DNA from: Hafnia paralvei ATCC 29927
GTDB lineage: Bacteria; Pseudomonadota; Gammaproteobacteria; Enterobacterales; Enterobacteriaceae
Direction: 5' to 3'
NCBI RefSeq assembly: GCF_001655005.1
Contig: NZ_LXET01000045.1
Span: forward strand, 1-40,460
Length of the DNA stretch: 40,460 bases
Within the stretch, counting starts at the first letter, position 1; every line of letters begins with the position of its first letter. The position numbers were made by a program, and so were the translations under genes. The notes below the pieces were generated by a model, which was not told the origin of the DNA, searched no databases, and was given only the letters and a program-made list of their open reading frames with translations. This document shows positions 8,238 through 17,032 of this stretch, piece after piece.

Positions 8238-8457
8238 AATTTCGCTGACGCTTAAGCGGCTTAACCAATCCTTCTAGCCCTTCAATCTTGATGGCTAACG
8301 TAATCTGCATCAATTCACCAAGCTTCCCCTGTGGAAACTCGTCTTTGCGCGCAAACCACAACAGATATTCTTCCGGTAAATCGATCAGCACACGGCCTTT
8401 ATATTTACCAAAAGGCATCACCATATTGGCGATCTCGATAAGGTTTTCTTTTTCCAT
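8236..8457 (-). CDS. ypeB: DUF3820 family protein YpeB
   Basis: A 73-aa cytoplasmic protein. The core FGKYKGRVLIDLPEEYLLWF and the end KLGELMQITLAIKIEGLEGL match E. coli YpeB nearly residue for residue as I recall it. I chose the ATG at 8457 (MEKEN, with AGG 6 nt upstream) over an in-frame ATG at 8472, whose purine-rich stretch lies too close to it. The family has a compact basic-acidic fold of unknown function. It lies downstream of ligA in the same orientation, as in E. coli. Confidence 0.92.
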   Translation of the reverse strand: MEKENLIEIANMVMPFGKYKGRVLIDLPEEYLLWFARKDEFPQGKLGELMQITLAIKIEGLEGLVKPLKRQRN

Positions 8458-8483
8458 GTTTAACCTATTCATCCCCTTTAACT

Positions 8484-8510
8484 AACCTCCCCTGCTAAAA
8501 GGGGGAGGTT
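8484..8510 (-). terminator. Stem-loop between ligA and ypeB
   Basis: AACCTCCCC at 8484-8492 pairs with GGGGAGGTT at 8502-8510. There is no U-tract in the ligA direction, so this may stabilise the ligA 3' end or attenuate ypeB rather than terminate fully. Confidence 0.45.
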
Positions 8511-8525
8511 ATGTATAAGAGATAA

Positions 8526-10562
8526 TTACAGCCCTAACAGCCGAATCATTTCCGCTTCATCAATCACCGGAATACCGAGCTCTTGAGCCTTAGCTAATTT
8601 AGATCCTGCCGCTTCGCCTGCAATAACCATATCGGTTTTCTTGGATACGCTGCCACTGACTTTAGCGCCTAACGCAGCCAGACGATCTTTAGCTTCATCA
8701 CGCGGCATCAGGCTCAGCGAGCCGGTTAATACCACGGTTTTGCCTGCAAATGGGCTATCAATCTCTTCAGCCACAATGACCTGCGGTGCAGGCCAATGGA
8801 TACCAATCTCGTCGCTGATCAGCTCATCGATCACTTTCTGATTATGCTCTTCACCGAGAAAATGGCGCACATGCTTAGCCACGACTTCACCCACGTCCTG
8901 TACGCTTTTCAGCGCTTCAACATCAGCTTCACGCAAAGCCTCGAGTGAGCCAAAGTGTGCAGCCAAATTCGCCGCGGTGGCTTCGCCTACTTCGCGAATA
9001 CCTAATGCATATAGGAATCTTGCTAACGTCGTTTCTTTCGATTTCGCTAAGGCATTAACCAGATTCGTCGCAGACTTCGGTCCCATGCGATCAAGCCCCG
9101 TGAGGATCCCCGCCGTCAGGCGATAGAGATCGGCCGGTGTTTTCACATACTCTTTTTCGACCAATTGTTCGATGATTTTGTCGCCCATACCATCAACGTC
9201 CATCGCGCGGCGTGAAACGAAGTGCTTCAGAGACTCTTTGCGCTGCGCACCGCAGATCAACCCACCGGTACAGCGAGCCACCGCCTCGCCTTCCACACGC
9301 TCAACGTCAGAACCGCATACTGGGCAATGCTGCGGAAAAACGATCTCCTGTGCATTCTCAGGACGCTGCGCTTCAACGACGCCAACTACCTGTGGTATCA
9401 CGTCACCGGCACGACGAACAATAACGGTGTCACCAATTCGCAGGCCAAGACGGTCAATTTCATCAGCGTTATGTAGCGTGGCGTTACTCACAATAACGCC
9501 TGCGACCAAAACGGGCTCTAGACGAGCCACGGGCGTGATTGCCCCTGTACGGCCAACCTGAAATTCAACGCCGTTAACCACCGTCATTTGTTCCTGAGCG
9601 GGGAACTTAAACGCCGTCGCCCAGCGAGGTGCTCGCGCGACAAAGCCGAGCTGTTCCTGAATCTCAATGCTATCAACTTTGATGACGACACCGTCGATAT
9701 CAAAACCTAGCGTTGGACGATCCAGCTCAACCTGACGATAAAACTTCAGCACCTCATCGCTGCCAGTACACCGTTTTACGCGATCGCTCACCGGTAAACC
9801 CCAGGCTTTAAACTGCTGTAAACGCGCATAGTGGCTGGCTGGCAGTTCACCACCGTCCATCAAACCAACGCCATAGCAGAAGAATGTCAGCGGACGTTTA
9901 GCCGTGATCCGCGGATCGAGCTGGCGCAGCGATCCCGCTGCGGCGTTTCGCGGATTGGCGAAAACTTTGCCGTCTTTGCGACGCGCTTCTTCATTCATGG
10001 CTTCAAAACCGGCTAGCGGCATAAAAACTTCGCCACGAACTTCCACACGCCGAGGGATATTATCGCCTTGCAATCGCAGAGGGATCGCACGGATCGTTTT
10101 CACATTAGCCGTTATATCTTCACCGGTCGTGCCGTCGCCGCGAGTCGCTCCTCGAACCAAGACACCATCTTCATAGAGTAGGCTAACGGCCAAACCATCA
10201 AGTTTAAGCTCGCAGCAAAAAGTTAATGGCTCTGCGGTTTTCAATCGGTCGTGAACACGCTTGTCAAAGGCTAAATAGCTTTCATCATCGAAAACGTTAT
10301 CCAGCGAAAGCATAGGCACTTCATGGCGCACTTGGCTAAATGCAGACAACGGCGCGGCACCCACTCGTTGGGTGGGAGAATCAGGCGTGATAAGTTCAGG
10401 GTGTTGCTCTTCCAACGCACGCAGCTCACGCATCAAACGATCATATTCGGCGTCGGGGATTTCTGGGGCATCTAGCACATGATACTGATACTCATGATGG
10501 CGCAACGCAGTTCTCAGCTGGTCGAGTTGCTGTTGAAGTTGTTGTCCGGTCGTAGAAGTCAT
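8526..10562 (-). CDS. ligA: NAD+-dependent DNA ligase LigA
   Basis: Essential ligase that seals nicks during replication and repair, using NAD+. It has 678 aa (E. coli 671). Domain order: Ia (about 1-70) with YHVLDAPEIPDAEYDRL; the adenylation domain with the nucleophile lysine in CELKLDG (about K120); an OB fold; a four-cysteine zinc finger (CPVCGSDVE ... CTGGLICGAQ); helix-hairpin-helix repeats (about 450-580); and a C-terminal BRCT domain (about 600-678) beginning FAGKTVVLTGSL. All key motifs are intact. It lies downstream of zipA with a terminator between them, as in E. coli. Confidence 0.98.
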   Translation of the reverse strand: MTSTTGQQLQQQLDQLRTALRHHEYQYHVLDAPEIPDAEYDRLMRELRALEEQHPELITPDSPTQRVGAAPLSAFSQVRHEVPMLSLDNVFDDESYLAFDKRVHDRLKTAEPLTFCCELKLDGLAVSLLYEDGVLVRGATRGDGTTGEDITANVKTIRAIPLRLQGDNIPRRVEVRGEVFMPLAGFEAMNEEARRKDGKVFANPRNAAAGSLRQLDPRITAKRPLTFFCYGVGLMDGGELPASHYARLQQFKAWGLPVSDRVKRCTGSDEVLKFYRQVELDRPTLGFDIDGVVIKVDSIEIQEQLGFVARAPRWATAFKFPAQEQMTVVNGVEFQVGRTGAITPVARLEPVLVAGVIVSNATLHNADEIDRLGLRIGDTVIVRRAGDVIPQVVGVVEAQRPENAQEIVFPQHCPVCGSDVERVEGEAVARCTGGLICGAQRKESLKHFVSRRAMDVDGMGDKIIEQLVEKEYVKTPADLYRLTAGILTGLDRMGPKSATNLVNALAKSKETTLARFLYALGIREVGEATAANLAAHFGSLEALREADVEALKSVQDVGEVVAKHVRHFLGEEHNQKVIDELISDEIGIHWPAPQVIVAEEIDSPFAGKTVVLTGSLSLMPRDEAKDRLAALGAKVSGSVSKKTDMVIAGEAAGSKLAKAQELGIPVIDEAEMIRLLGL

Positions 10563-10584
10563 AATCCACCATCATTTATTAATG

Positions 10585-10611
10585 ATAAAAAACCCCCGAT
10601 ATACGGGGGTT
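10585..10611 (-). terminator. Terminator between zipA and ligA
   Basis: On the minus strand ACCCCCG, loop TATAT, CGGGGGT, then TTTTTATC. It closes zipA transcription about 30 nt after the zipA stop; some read-through into ligA is possible. Confidence 0.75.
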
Positions 10612-10640
10612 TCAGTTTACTTGATTATATCGCTTTAGCG

Positions 10641-11663
10641 TTATTTCGCTGTGTTATCCAACACTTCACGGATACGCGCTTTGTAAATCTCTAGCTTCTG
10701 CGGCGTCATCATGCGGCGCTCATCATCGAGCACCACACCACCCACATCGTCAGCGATGCGCTGTGCTGATTGCAGCATCAGCTTAAAGTTCTGGTTAGCG
10801 TCACCGTAGGAAGGCACCATCATAAAGAAGGAGATCCCCGGCGTACTGAAATCAGACATATTGTCAGGGTCGAAGTTACCTGGTTTCACCATGTTCGCCA
10901 TGCTAAACAGCACTGGACCGCTGCCCGCTGGGTTCAGGTGGCGATGGAAAATATTCATCGCGCCAAACTGGAAGCCCGACTGCAATACGCTTTGCAGCAA
11001 CACTTCCCCCCCGATCACGCTACCATGATGTGCGGCGACGTGAAGAACCAAAACGGTTTCTGTCACTTTTTCCGGTTCAGCTGGCGCTACAGGCTCAGCC
11101 TGAGGCGCCTCATCCTCGTACTCTTCATCATCATAAGATGCTGAAACACGAGGTGCGGAAATTTCATCATCGTCTTCAGCATGGTGAGCTGGCTCGTGGC
11201 GATGAAGTGAAGGTTCTGCCGGTTGTGAATGACGAATCGGCTTCTGCACTGGCTGGCGATAATCATTGTCATCATCGTCACCAAACAAAGCGTCACCCAA
11301 CAAAGGATCGCTTGGTTCGTGCTGTTCTCGAACGACAGAGCTTGGCTGCGCAGTGGGACGTGAAGGCGCACGCACCGAATCCAAAGGATCGGGACGGTCA
11401 TCTTGCGTCTCACTGAACTGGCCAAAAGCAGGCTCTACCGGCTTCTGCACAGGCTTGCTGGAACGCTGAACCCGAACTTCACCGACGCCTTCATCTACTT
11501 CAGCCAGTGACTGTTCGTCACGCTGTTTTTTTGTTCGTTTCGCTGGACGATCGCGAAATAGCGAAGAACGTTCTTTACGACTGGTCCACAAGCCGTGCAG
11601 TAACAACGCTATAATGGCGACCGCACCAACAACAATTAATATCAGACGCAAATCCTGCATCAT
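10641..11663 (-). CDS. zipA: Cell division protein ZipA
   Basis: Inner-membrane anchor that tethers FtsZ at the division site. It has 340 aa (E. coli 328). The start MMQDLRLILI is the conserved one. One N-terminal transmembrane segment (about 5-25) is followed by a basic stretch (WTSRKERSSLFRDRP), then a long disordered acidic/Pro/Gln linker (about 45-195), then the C-terminal FtsZ-binding domain (about 200-335) with HVAAHHGSVIGGEVLLQSV and FDPDNMSDFSTPGISFFMMVP. Divergent from cysZ, as in E. coli. Confidence 0.97.
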   Translation of the reverse strand: MMQDLRLILIVVGAVAIIALLLHGLWTSRKERSSLFRDRPAKRTKKQRDEQSLAEVDEGVGEVRVQRSSKPVQKPVEPAFGQFSETQDDRPDPLDSVRAPSRPTAQPSSVVREQHEPSDPLLGDALFGDDDDNDYRQPVQKPIRHSQPAEPSLHRHEPAHHAEDDDEISAPRVSASYDDEEYEDEAPQAEPVAPAEPEKVTETVLVLHVAAHHGSVIGGEVLLQSVLQSGFQFGAMNIFHRHLNPAGSGPVLFSMANMVKPGNFDPDNMSDFSTPGISFFMMVPSYGDANQNFKLMLQSAQRIADDVGGVVLDDERRMMTPQKLEIYKARIREVLDNTAK

Positions 11664-11894
11664 CGCAATCTCTGTTGTTTTAATACTATTGCCATAATGG
11701 CAAACCCTTAACGCATAACTCTATTTGGCTGTTGATACAAGTGCAAGTCTCGACTGAAATTTACCTTAAGAAAGATGACTTTTCGCACTTTTTTGCTGAT
11801 TTTTCGGTCGATTCTGAACTGGAAACCCATTTCACTCATAGTTATGATAGCTGAGATTTTTTTTAATATAACTAATACAACTGAAAGAGTAGTT

Positions 11895-12680
11895 ATGAAA
11901 AACACCCCAACCGGGTCAATGCAAAGAAATATCCCAAAAAGAACCAGCGGCATACATTACTTTTCGGAAGGCTGGCGGCTTGTTCGGCTACCCGGAATCA
12001 AACGCTACGTAGTGATGCCTTTGTTGGTCAACATCGTCTTGATGGGACTCGCATTTTGGTGGCTTTTTCTCCAGTTAGGGGCATGGATACCTAGCCTAAT
12101 GAGTCATGTCCCCGAATGGTTGCAATGGCTAAGCTATTTGTTATGGCCGCTTGCCGTTATCTCTATTGTTTTAGTTTTCAGCTACCTATTTAGCACAATA
12201 GCTAACTGGATAGCCGCGCCATTCAACGGACTATTAGCCGAGCAACTTGAAGGGGTTCTAACAGGGAAACCCTTGCCGGACACCAGCATTTGGAGTGTGG
12301 TAAAAGACGTACCACGAATTATGGCCCGTGAATGGAAAAAGCTGGCGTACTACCTGCCACGCGCGATCGTCTTACTAATCCTTTATTTTATTCCTGGAGT
12401 CGGTCAAACCGTCGCGCCCGTCCTGTGGTTCCTATTCAGTGCATGGATGATGTCGATTCAATATTGCGACTACCCGTTCGATAACCATAAGGTGAGCTTC
12501 CCTGATATGCGTAATGCATTACGTCGCAACAAGGTCGACAACTTGCAATTTGGTGCACTCACCAGCTTATTCACCATGATCCCAATCCTTAATCTGGTGA
12601 TTATGCCTGTTGCCGTATGCGGAGCCACAGCGATGTGGGTTGATCGTTATCGCGCTGAGTACTCCCGCATTCAACCATAA
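11895..12680 (+). CDS. cysZ: CysZ, sulfate transporter
   Basis: Inner-membrane sulfate uptake protein that supplies the assimilatory pathway. From ATG 11895 (GAAAGAG upstream) it has 261 aa, close to E. coli 253. The open frame extends to 11775, but that stretch has no counterpart in CysZ. Hydrophobic segments lie at about 45-75, 85-125 and 160-205, with family signatures PFNGLLAEQLEG, YFIPGVGQTVAPVLWF and YCDYPFDNHK. The N-terminal 15 residues diverge, so ATG 11919 is an alternative start. Next to cysK, the enzyme that uses the reduced product. Confidence 0.93.
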   Translation: MKNTPTGSMQRNIPKRTSGIHYFSEGWRLVRLPGIKRYVVMPLLVNIVLMGLAFWWLFLQLGAWIPSLMSHVPEWLQWLSYLLWPLAVISIVLVFSYLFSTIANWIAAPFNGLLAEQLEGVLTGKPLPDTSIWSVVKDVPRIMAREWKKLAYYLPRAIVLLILYFIPGVGQTVAPVLWFLFSAWMMSIQYCDYPFDNHKVSFPDMRNALRRNKVDNLQFGALTSLFTMIPILNLVIMPVAVCGATAMWVDRYRAEYSRIQP

Positions 12681-12700
12681 TCCCCTATGACGTTCTCTCT

Positions 12701-12733
12701 GAGCAGCTTCGGCTGCTCTACTACTGACTTTTT
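12701..12733 (+). terminator. Probable cysZ terminator
   Basis: GAGCAGC, loop TTCG, GCTGCTC (12701-12718), with a T5 run at 12729-12733. The U-tract is displaced by 10 nt, so the signal is weaker than usual. Confidence 0.5.
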
Positions 12734-12770
12734 GTTGTCGCTCTCCTCTTCCGCTAAACCTAATCCCTTA

Positions 12771-12825
12771 TTGACATAAGCATATGCGATTTCTTTACTT
12801 CCCTACGGGAGGTAATCGCGTATGC
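12771..12825 (+). promoter_or_regulatory. cysK promoter region with a long imperfect hairpin
   Basis: TTGACA at 12771-12776, with TTTACT 17 nt downstream (12794-12799), is a candidate sigma-70 promoter. TATGCT at 12821-12826 is a second possible -10. The same bases form an inverted repeat: GCATATGCGA (12780-12789) pairs with TCGCGTATGC (12816-12825), and TTACTTCCC (12795-12803) pairs with GGGAGGTAA (12807-12815) across the loop TAC, with 5 unpaired bases on one side. cysK is activated by CysB in E. coli; I cannot assign a CysB site exactly. Confidence 0.5.
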
Positions 12826-12868
12826 TCAAGTAATGTTCCCTGAATTTCATAGAGTTAAAGGACGTGCT

Positions 12869-13837
12869 ATGAGCAAGATTTTTGAAGACAACTCCCTGAC
12901 AATCGGTCATTCGCCGCTTGTTCGTCTGAATCGTATCGGCAATGGTCGTATTTTGGCGAAAGTGGAATCACGTAACCCAAGTTTTAGCGTTAAAGACCGT
13001 ATCGGCGCCAACATGATTTGGGATGCCGAAAAACGTGGCATTTTGAAACCTGGCATTGAGTTGGTGGAACCAACCAGCGGAAATACCGGTATTGCGTTAG
13101 CCTTCGTCGCCGCGGCTCGTGGCTACAAACTCACGTTGACCATGCCAGAAACCATGAGTCTTGAGCGCCGCAAGTTGCTTAAAGCACTCGGTGCCAATCT
13201 GGTGCTGACCGAAGGCGCTAAAGGCATGAAAGGCGCTATTGCCAAGGCTGAAGAGATTGTCGCCTCCGACCCGAAACGCTTTGTTCTGCTGCAACAGTTC
13301 AGCAACCCTGCCAACCCAGAAATTCATGAGAAAACCACGGGGCCAGAAATTTGGGAAGACACCGATGGCGAAGTGGACGTATTAATCTCCGGCGTTGGCA
13401 CTGGCGGAACCCTAACAGGCACGACGCGTTATCTGAAAAAAACCAAAGGTAAACAAATTATTACCGTTGCCGTTGAGCCAGAAACGTCGCCGGTCATCAC
13501 TCAGGCCCTCGCTGGCGAAGAGATTAAACCCGGCCCACATAAAATTCAGGGTATCGGCGCAGGCTTCATTCCAGATAACCTCGATTTAGAGCTGGTTGAC
13601 CGCGTGGAACTGGTTGGCAACGATGAAGCCATCGCAATGGCGCGACGCCTGATGGAAGAAGAAGGTATCTTAGCGGGGATCTCATCGGGCGCAGCAGTTG
13701 TTGCAGCGGTAAAACTTGCTAACGATCCAGACTTTACTGACAAAACAATTGTGGTTATTCTTCCATCCTCGGGTGAACGATATTTAAGCACGGCATTGTT
13801 CGCAGATCTGTTCACAGAGCAAGAGCTGCAACAGTGA
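12869..13837 (+). CDS. cysK: Cysteine synthase A
   Basis: O-acetylserine sulfhydrylase A: O-acetyl-L-serine plus sulfide gives L-cysteine and acetate, using PLP. It has 322 aa, the usual length. The PLP lysine is in NPSFSVKDRIGAN (K42), the phosphate/substrate loop is TSGNTGIALA, and the PLP phosphate-binding GTGGTLTGT follows. The C-terminal domain includes GISSGAAVVAA. I chose ATG 12869 with AAAGGA 7 nt upstream; the open frame continues back to 12833 but without a ribosome-binding site. Cytoplasmic; also the partner of serine acetyltransferase CysE in the cysteine synthase complex. Confidence 0.98.
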   Translation: MSKIFEDNSLTIGHSPLVRLNRIGNGRILAKVESRNPSFSVKDRIGANMIWDAEKRGILKPGIELVEPTSGNTGIALAFVAAARGYKLTLTMPETMSLERRKLLKALGANLVLTEGAKGMKGAIAKAEEIVASDPKRFVLLQQFSNPANPEIHEKTTGPEIWEDTDGEVDVLISGVGTGGTLTGTTRYLKKTKGKQIITVAVEPETSPVITQALAGEEIKPGPHKIQGIGAGFIPDNLDLELVDRVELVGNDEAIAMARRLMEEEGILAGISSGAAVVAAVKLANDPDFTDKTIVVILPSSGERYLSTALFADLFTEQELQQ

Positions 13838-13863
13838 TGCTGATGTTCTAAACATGCTAAAAA

Positions 13864-13886
13864 AGCACCCAACTGGGTGCTTTTTT
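13864..13886 (+). terminator. cysK terminator
   Basis: AGCACCC, loop AACT, GGGTGCT, followed by a T-rich run. It lies 26 nt after the cysK stop. A preceding A-tract could make it bidirectional. Confidence 0.9.
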
Positions 13887-13887
13887 G

Positions 13888-14237
13888 TGGTGCAGTTCAA
13901 AGTTTTTACCTGCCCAATCTTGCTTTTCCCGCCCGGGTCTAGTATTTAACCAAGCAATTATTTTGAAGCGCGAAATAAAGCACCCGTGCTGTGTCAAGTC
14001 GGCTGAATCGATTTACTGATTTGTCCTGAGCGGCACGAAAGCGGCATAATGGGTTGGTAGTGAGAAAACGATTGGGGGCAGTTCCTGCTGTAAATGAACT
14101 CTCCTCACTCATTTTCTACAACGCTCAGATTTGCCACTGCTCCACGAGTGAAGCGCTAACTGAAAACAGGCTAAAGTCGAGTCTTTAAGCTAAACTTTAG
14201 CCCCACAACATTAATTCAAAAATAGTTGGGGAAACCT
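13888..14237 (+). promoter_or_regulatory. ptsH-ptsI-crr upstream regulatory region with Mlc-like operator
   Basis: A 350-bp gap with no gene. At 13956-13980 TTATTT (13958-13963) and AAATAA (13973-13978) are inverted around a 9-bp GC-containing centre, resembling operators of the glucose repressor Mlc, which controls ptsHI in E. coli. Nearer the gene, GCTAAAGT (14170-14177) and ACTTTAGC (14194-14201) form another inverted repeat. The ptsH ribosome-binding site is GGGGAAA at 14228-14234. Promoter positions cannot be fixed by eye. Confidence 0.5.
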
Positions 14238-14495
14238 ATGTTCCAGCAAGAAGTTACGATTACCGCTCCGAATGGTCTGCACACCCGCCCTGCTGCTCAG
14301 TTCGTTAAAGAAGCAAAAGGCTTCACCTCAGAAATCACTGTGACTTCTAACGGCAAAAGCGCAAGCGCTAAGAGCCTGTTCAAGCTGCAAACTCTGGGTC
14401 TGACCCAAGGTACCGTAGTCACTATCTCCGCTGAAGGCGAAGACGAACAGAAAGCCGTTGAACACTTGGTAAAACTGATGGCAGAACTTGAGTAA
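14238..14495 (+). CDS. ptsH: HPr, phosphocarrier protein of the PTS
   Basis: An 85-aa cytoplasmic phosphocarrier that receives phosphate from EI at His15 ([13 protein letters not shown]) and passes it to sugar-specific EIIA domains. Ser46 lies in [13 protein letters not shown]. To my recollection the protein equals E. coli HPr over its full length. The start is ATG 14238; a TTG four codons upstream is in frame but overlaps the ribosome-binding site. First gene of the ptsH-ptsI-crr operon. Confidence 0.99.
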
Positions 14496-14545
14496 TTCTC
14501 AAGTCCAATCCATTTAGTTTAACCAGTCAACAGTAAGGTAGGGTT

Positions 14546-16273
14546 ATGATTTCAGGTATCTTAGTATCGCCGGGCATTGCTTTTGGTAAAGCACTTTTAC
14601 TGAAAGAAGATGAGATTATCATCAACCGGAAAAAAATCGCTGCTGAAGAAGTGGAGCAGGAAATCGCTCGTTTTAAAGCTGGTCGTGATAAAGCATCTGA
14701 ACAGCTGGAAACCATCAGAGTTAAAGCGAGCGAGACCTTTGGCGAAGAGAAAGCCGCCATCTTCGAAGGCCACATCATGTTGTTGGAAGACGAAGAGCTT
14801 GAGCAGGAAATCATAGCCCTCATTAAAGACAGCAAAATGACCGCTGACGCTGCGGCTCACGAAGTTGTCGAAGGTCAGGCCAAAGCTCTGGAAGAGCTGG
14901 ACGATGAATATCTGAAAGAGCGTGCAGCTGACGTACGCGATATCGGTAAACGTCTGCTGATGAACATTCTCGGCATGACCATCGTTGATTTAAGTGCAAT
15001 TCAAGAAGAAGTTATTCTGGTTGCAACCGATCTGACTCCGTCAGAAACCGCACAGCTAAACCTAAACAAAGTTTTGGGCTTCATTACCGATCTGGGCGGA
15101 CGTACATCCCACACCTCTATCATGGCGCGTTCTCTGGAACTGCCTGCGATCGTGGGTACTTCTGATGTGACCAAACAAGTCAAAAACGGCGATTTCCTCA
15201 TTCTGGATGCCGTAAACAACAAAATCTACGTCAATCCGACGGCAGAAATCGTTGAAGAATTGAAAGCGGTACAAAACCAGTACGTTTCTGAAAAGAACGA
15301 ACTCGTGAAATTGAAAGATCTGCCAGCGATTACGCTGGACGGTCATCAGGTTGAAGTTTGTGCCAATATCGGTACCGTGCGTGATATCGCCGGCGCTGAA
15401 CGTAACGGTGCAGAAGGCGTTGGTCTGTATCGTACTGAATTCCTGTTCATGGATCGCGATGCGTTCCCAACGGAAGAAGAGCAGTTCCAAGCCTACAAAG
15501 CCGTTGCTGAAGGCATGGGTTCTCAGGCCGTTATCGTCCGTACTATGGACATCGGTGGCGACAAAGATCTGCCGTATATGGATCTGCCAAAAGAAGAAAA
15601 CCCATTCTTGGGCTGGCGTGCCATTCGCATCTGTTTAGATCGCAAAGAAATCCTGCACGCTCAGCTACGCGCTATTCTGCGTGCATCAGCATTCGGTAAG
15701 CTGCGTATCATGTTCCCAATGGTGATTTCCGTTGAGGAAGTTCGTGAGCTGAAAGGTGAATTAGAACTGCTTAAAGCCCAACTGCGCGAAGAAGGCAAAG
15801 CCTTTGACGAAACGATTGAAGTCGGCGTAATGGTTGAAACACCAGCAGCCGCAACTATCGCTCGCCATTTAGCGAAGGAAGTTGACTTCTTTAGTATTGG
15901 GACAAATGACTTAACCCAGTATACTCTAGCGGTAGATCGCGGAAACGAGCTGATTTCTCATCTCTACAACCCTATGTCTCCGTCAGTGTTGACCCTAATC
16001 AAACAGGTCATTGACGCGTCTCACGCGGAAGGTAAGTGGACCGGTATGTGCGGCGAGCTTGCTGGTGATGAACGTGCTACACTGCTTCTTTTGGGCATGG
16101 GGCTGGATGAGTTCAGCATGAGTTCTATCTCTATCCCTCGCATCAAAAAAATCATTCGTAATTCGAATTTTGAAGATGTGAAGGCACTGGCAGATGAAGC
16201 TCTGAACCAGCCAACGGCAGAAGATTTAATGAACGTGGTCAACAAGTTCATTGAAGAAAAAACTCTCTGCTGA
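14546..16273 (+). CDS. ptsI: PTS enzyme I
   Basis: PEP-protein phosphotransferase that starts the PTS phosphate chain. It has 575 aa, as in E. coli. The N-terminal HPr-binding and phosphohistidine domain carries GGRTSHTSIMARSLELPA with the active His189. The C-terminal PEP/Mg-binding TIM barrel carries EGVGLYRTEFLFMDR, GANDLTQY-like GTNDLTQYTLAVDRGN and the Cys502 loop MCGELAGD. The start ATG 14546 is preceded by AGGTAGGG. It lies 50 bp after ptsH and 46 bp before crr. Confidence 0.99.
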   Translation: MISGILVSPGIAFGKALLLKEDEIIINRKKIAAEEVEQEIARFKAGRDKASEQLETIRVKASETFGEEKAAIFEGHIMLLEDEELEQEIIALIKDSKMTADAAAHEVVEGQAKALEELDDEYLKERAADVRDIGKRLLMNILGMTIVDLSAIQEEVILVATDLTPSETAQLNLNKVLGFITDLGGRTSHTSIMARSLELPAIVGTSDVTKQVKNGDFLILDAVNNKIYVNPTAEIVEELKAVQNQYVSEKNELVKLKDLPAITLDGHQVEVCANIGTVRDIAGAERNGAEGVGLYRTEFLFMDRDAFPTEEEQFQAYKAVAEGMGSQAVIVRTMDIGGDKDLPYMDLPKEENPFLGWRAIRICLDRKEILHAQLRAILRASAFGKLRIMFPMVISVEEVRELKGELELLKAQLREEGKAFDETIEVGVMVETPAAATIARHLAKEVDFFSIGTNDLTQYTLAVDRGNELISHLYNPMSPSVLTLIKQVIDASHAEGKWTGMCGELAGDERATLLLLGMGLDEFSMSSISIPRIKKIIRNSNFEDVKALADEALNQPTAEDLMNVVNKFIEEKTLC

Positions 16274-16319
16274 TTCATGCGCTGGGCGCCGCCCAACATT
16301 ACTTGCTTAGGAGAAGATC

Positions 16320-16829
16320 ATGGGTTTGTTTGATAAACTGAAATCGCTGGTTTCAGACGACAAAAAAGACACTAGCAGCATTGAGATTTTTGCTCCGCTG
16401 TCTGGTGAAATTGTCAACATTGAAGATGTGCCGGACGTTGTATTTGCAGAGAAGATTGTTGGTGATGGTATTGCTATCAAACCAACAGGCAACAAAATGG
16501 TTGCACCCGTTGATGGCACCATTGGCAAAATCTTTGAAACAAACCATGCATTCTCAATCGAGTCAGACAGCGGCATTGAGCTGTTCGTCCACTTCGGTAT
16601 CGACACCGTTGAACTGAAAGGCGAAGGCTTCAAACGCATCGCTGAAGAAGGCCAGCGCGTTAAGAAAGGCGACGTTGTGATCGAATTCGATCTGGCGTTG
16701 CTGGAAGAAAAAGCCAAGTCGACCCTGACTCCGGTTGTTATCTCTAACATGGACGAAATCAAAGAGCTGACTAAGCTTTCTGGTACCGTCATTGTTGGCG
16801 AAACCCCAGTTATCCGCATCAAAAAGTAA
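16320..16829 (+). CDS. crr: Glucose-specific EIIA (IIA-Glc)
   Basis: A 169-aa cytoplasmic EIIA that phosphorylates glucose- and trehalose-type EIIBC proteins and mediates inducer exclusion and adenylate cyclase control. The active-site pair is His75 in ETNHAFSIES and His90 in IELFVHFGID. The N-terminal amphipathic segment MGLFDKLKSLVSD matches the membrane-binding helix of the E. coli protein. It has AGGAGA upstream and is the last gene of the operon, followed by a strong terminator. Confidence 0.99.
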   Translation: MGLFDKLKSLVSDDKKDTSSIEIFAPLSGEIVNIEDVPDVVFAEKIVGDGIAIKPTGNKMVAPVDGTIGKIFETNHAFSIESDSGIELFVHFGIDTVELKGEGFKRIAEEGQRVKKGDVVIEFDLALLEEKAKSTLTPVVISNMDEIKELTKLSGTVIVGETPVIRIKK

Positions 16830-16844
16830 GTTGAATACATCAAG

Positions 16845-16872
16845 AATGGCGCCTTTGGGCGCCATTTTTTTT
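16845..16872 (+). terminator. ptsH-ptsI-crr operon terminator
   Basis: AATGGCGCC and GGCGCCATT around a short TTTG loop, followed by a T-tract to 16872. Sixteen nt after the crr stop. Confidence 0.92.
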
Positions 16873-17032
16873 GGAACTTTCCTTCTGGGAATCGCTCTTA
16901 CAAAACAAGGCTCCACCGAACCAATAGCAGAGATCTAATCGCTAAGATCGTTCTGCTCTTCTTTCCGCAGGCATTAATTTTTATGCCTAACGGCGTATAT
17001 AAAGTAAAAAGTACAGTGATGGAATACTAAAA

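Noticed and set aside
10770..11469. Several plus-strand frames opposite zipA
   Set aside because: Shadows of the Pro/Gln/Asp-rich zipA linker; composition is biased and zipA is certain.
11708..11953. Minus-strand frame of 81 codons between zipA and cysZ
   Set aside because: It overlaps the cysZ start antisense and has no ribosome-binding site or family resemblance; hydrophobic composition comes from the AT-rich intergenic DNA.
15062..15490. 142-codon minus-strand frame inside ptsI
   Set aside because: Antisense to highly conserved EI codons; no independent support.
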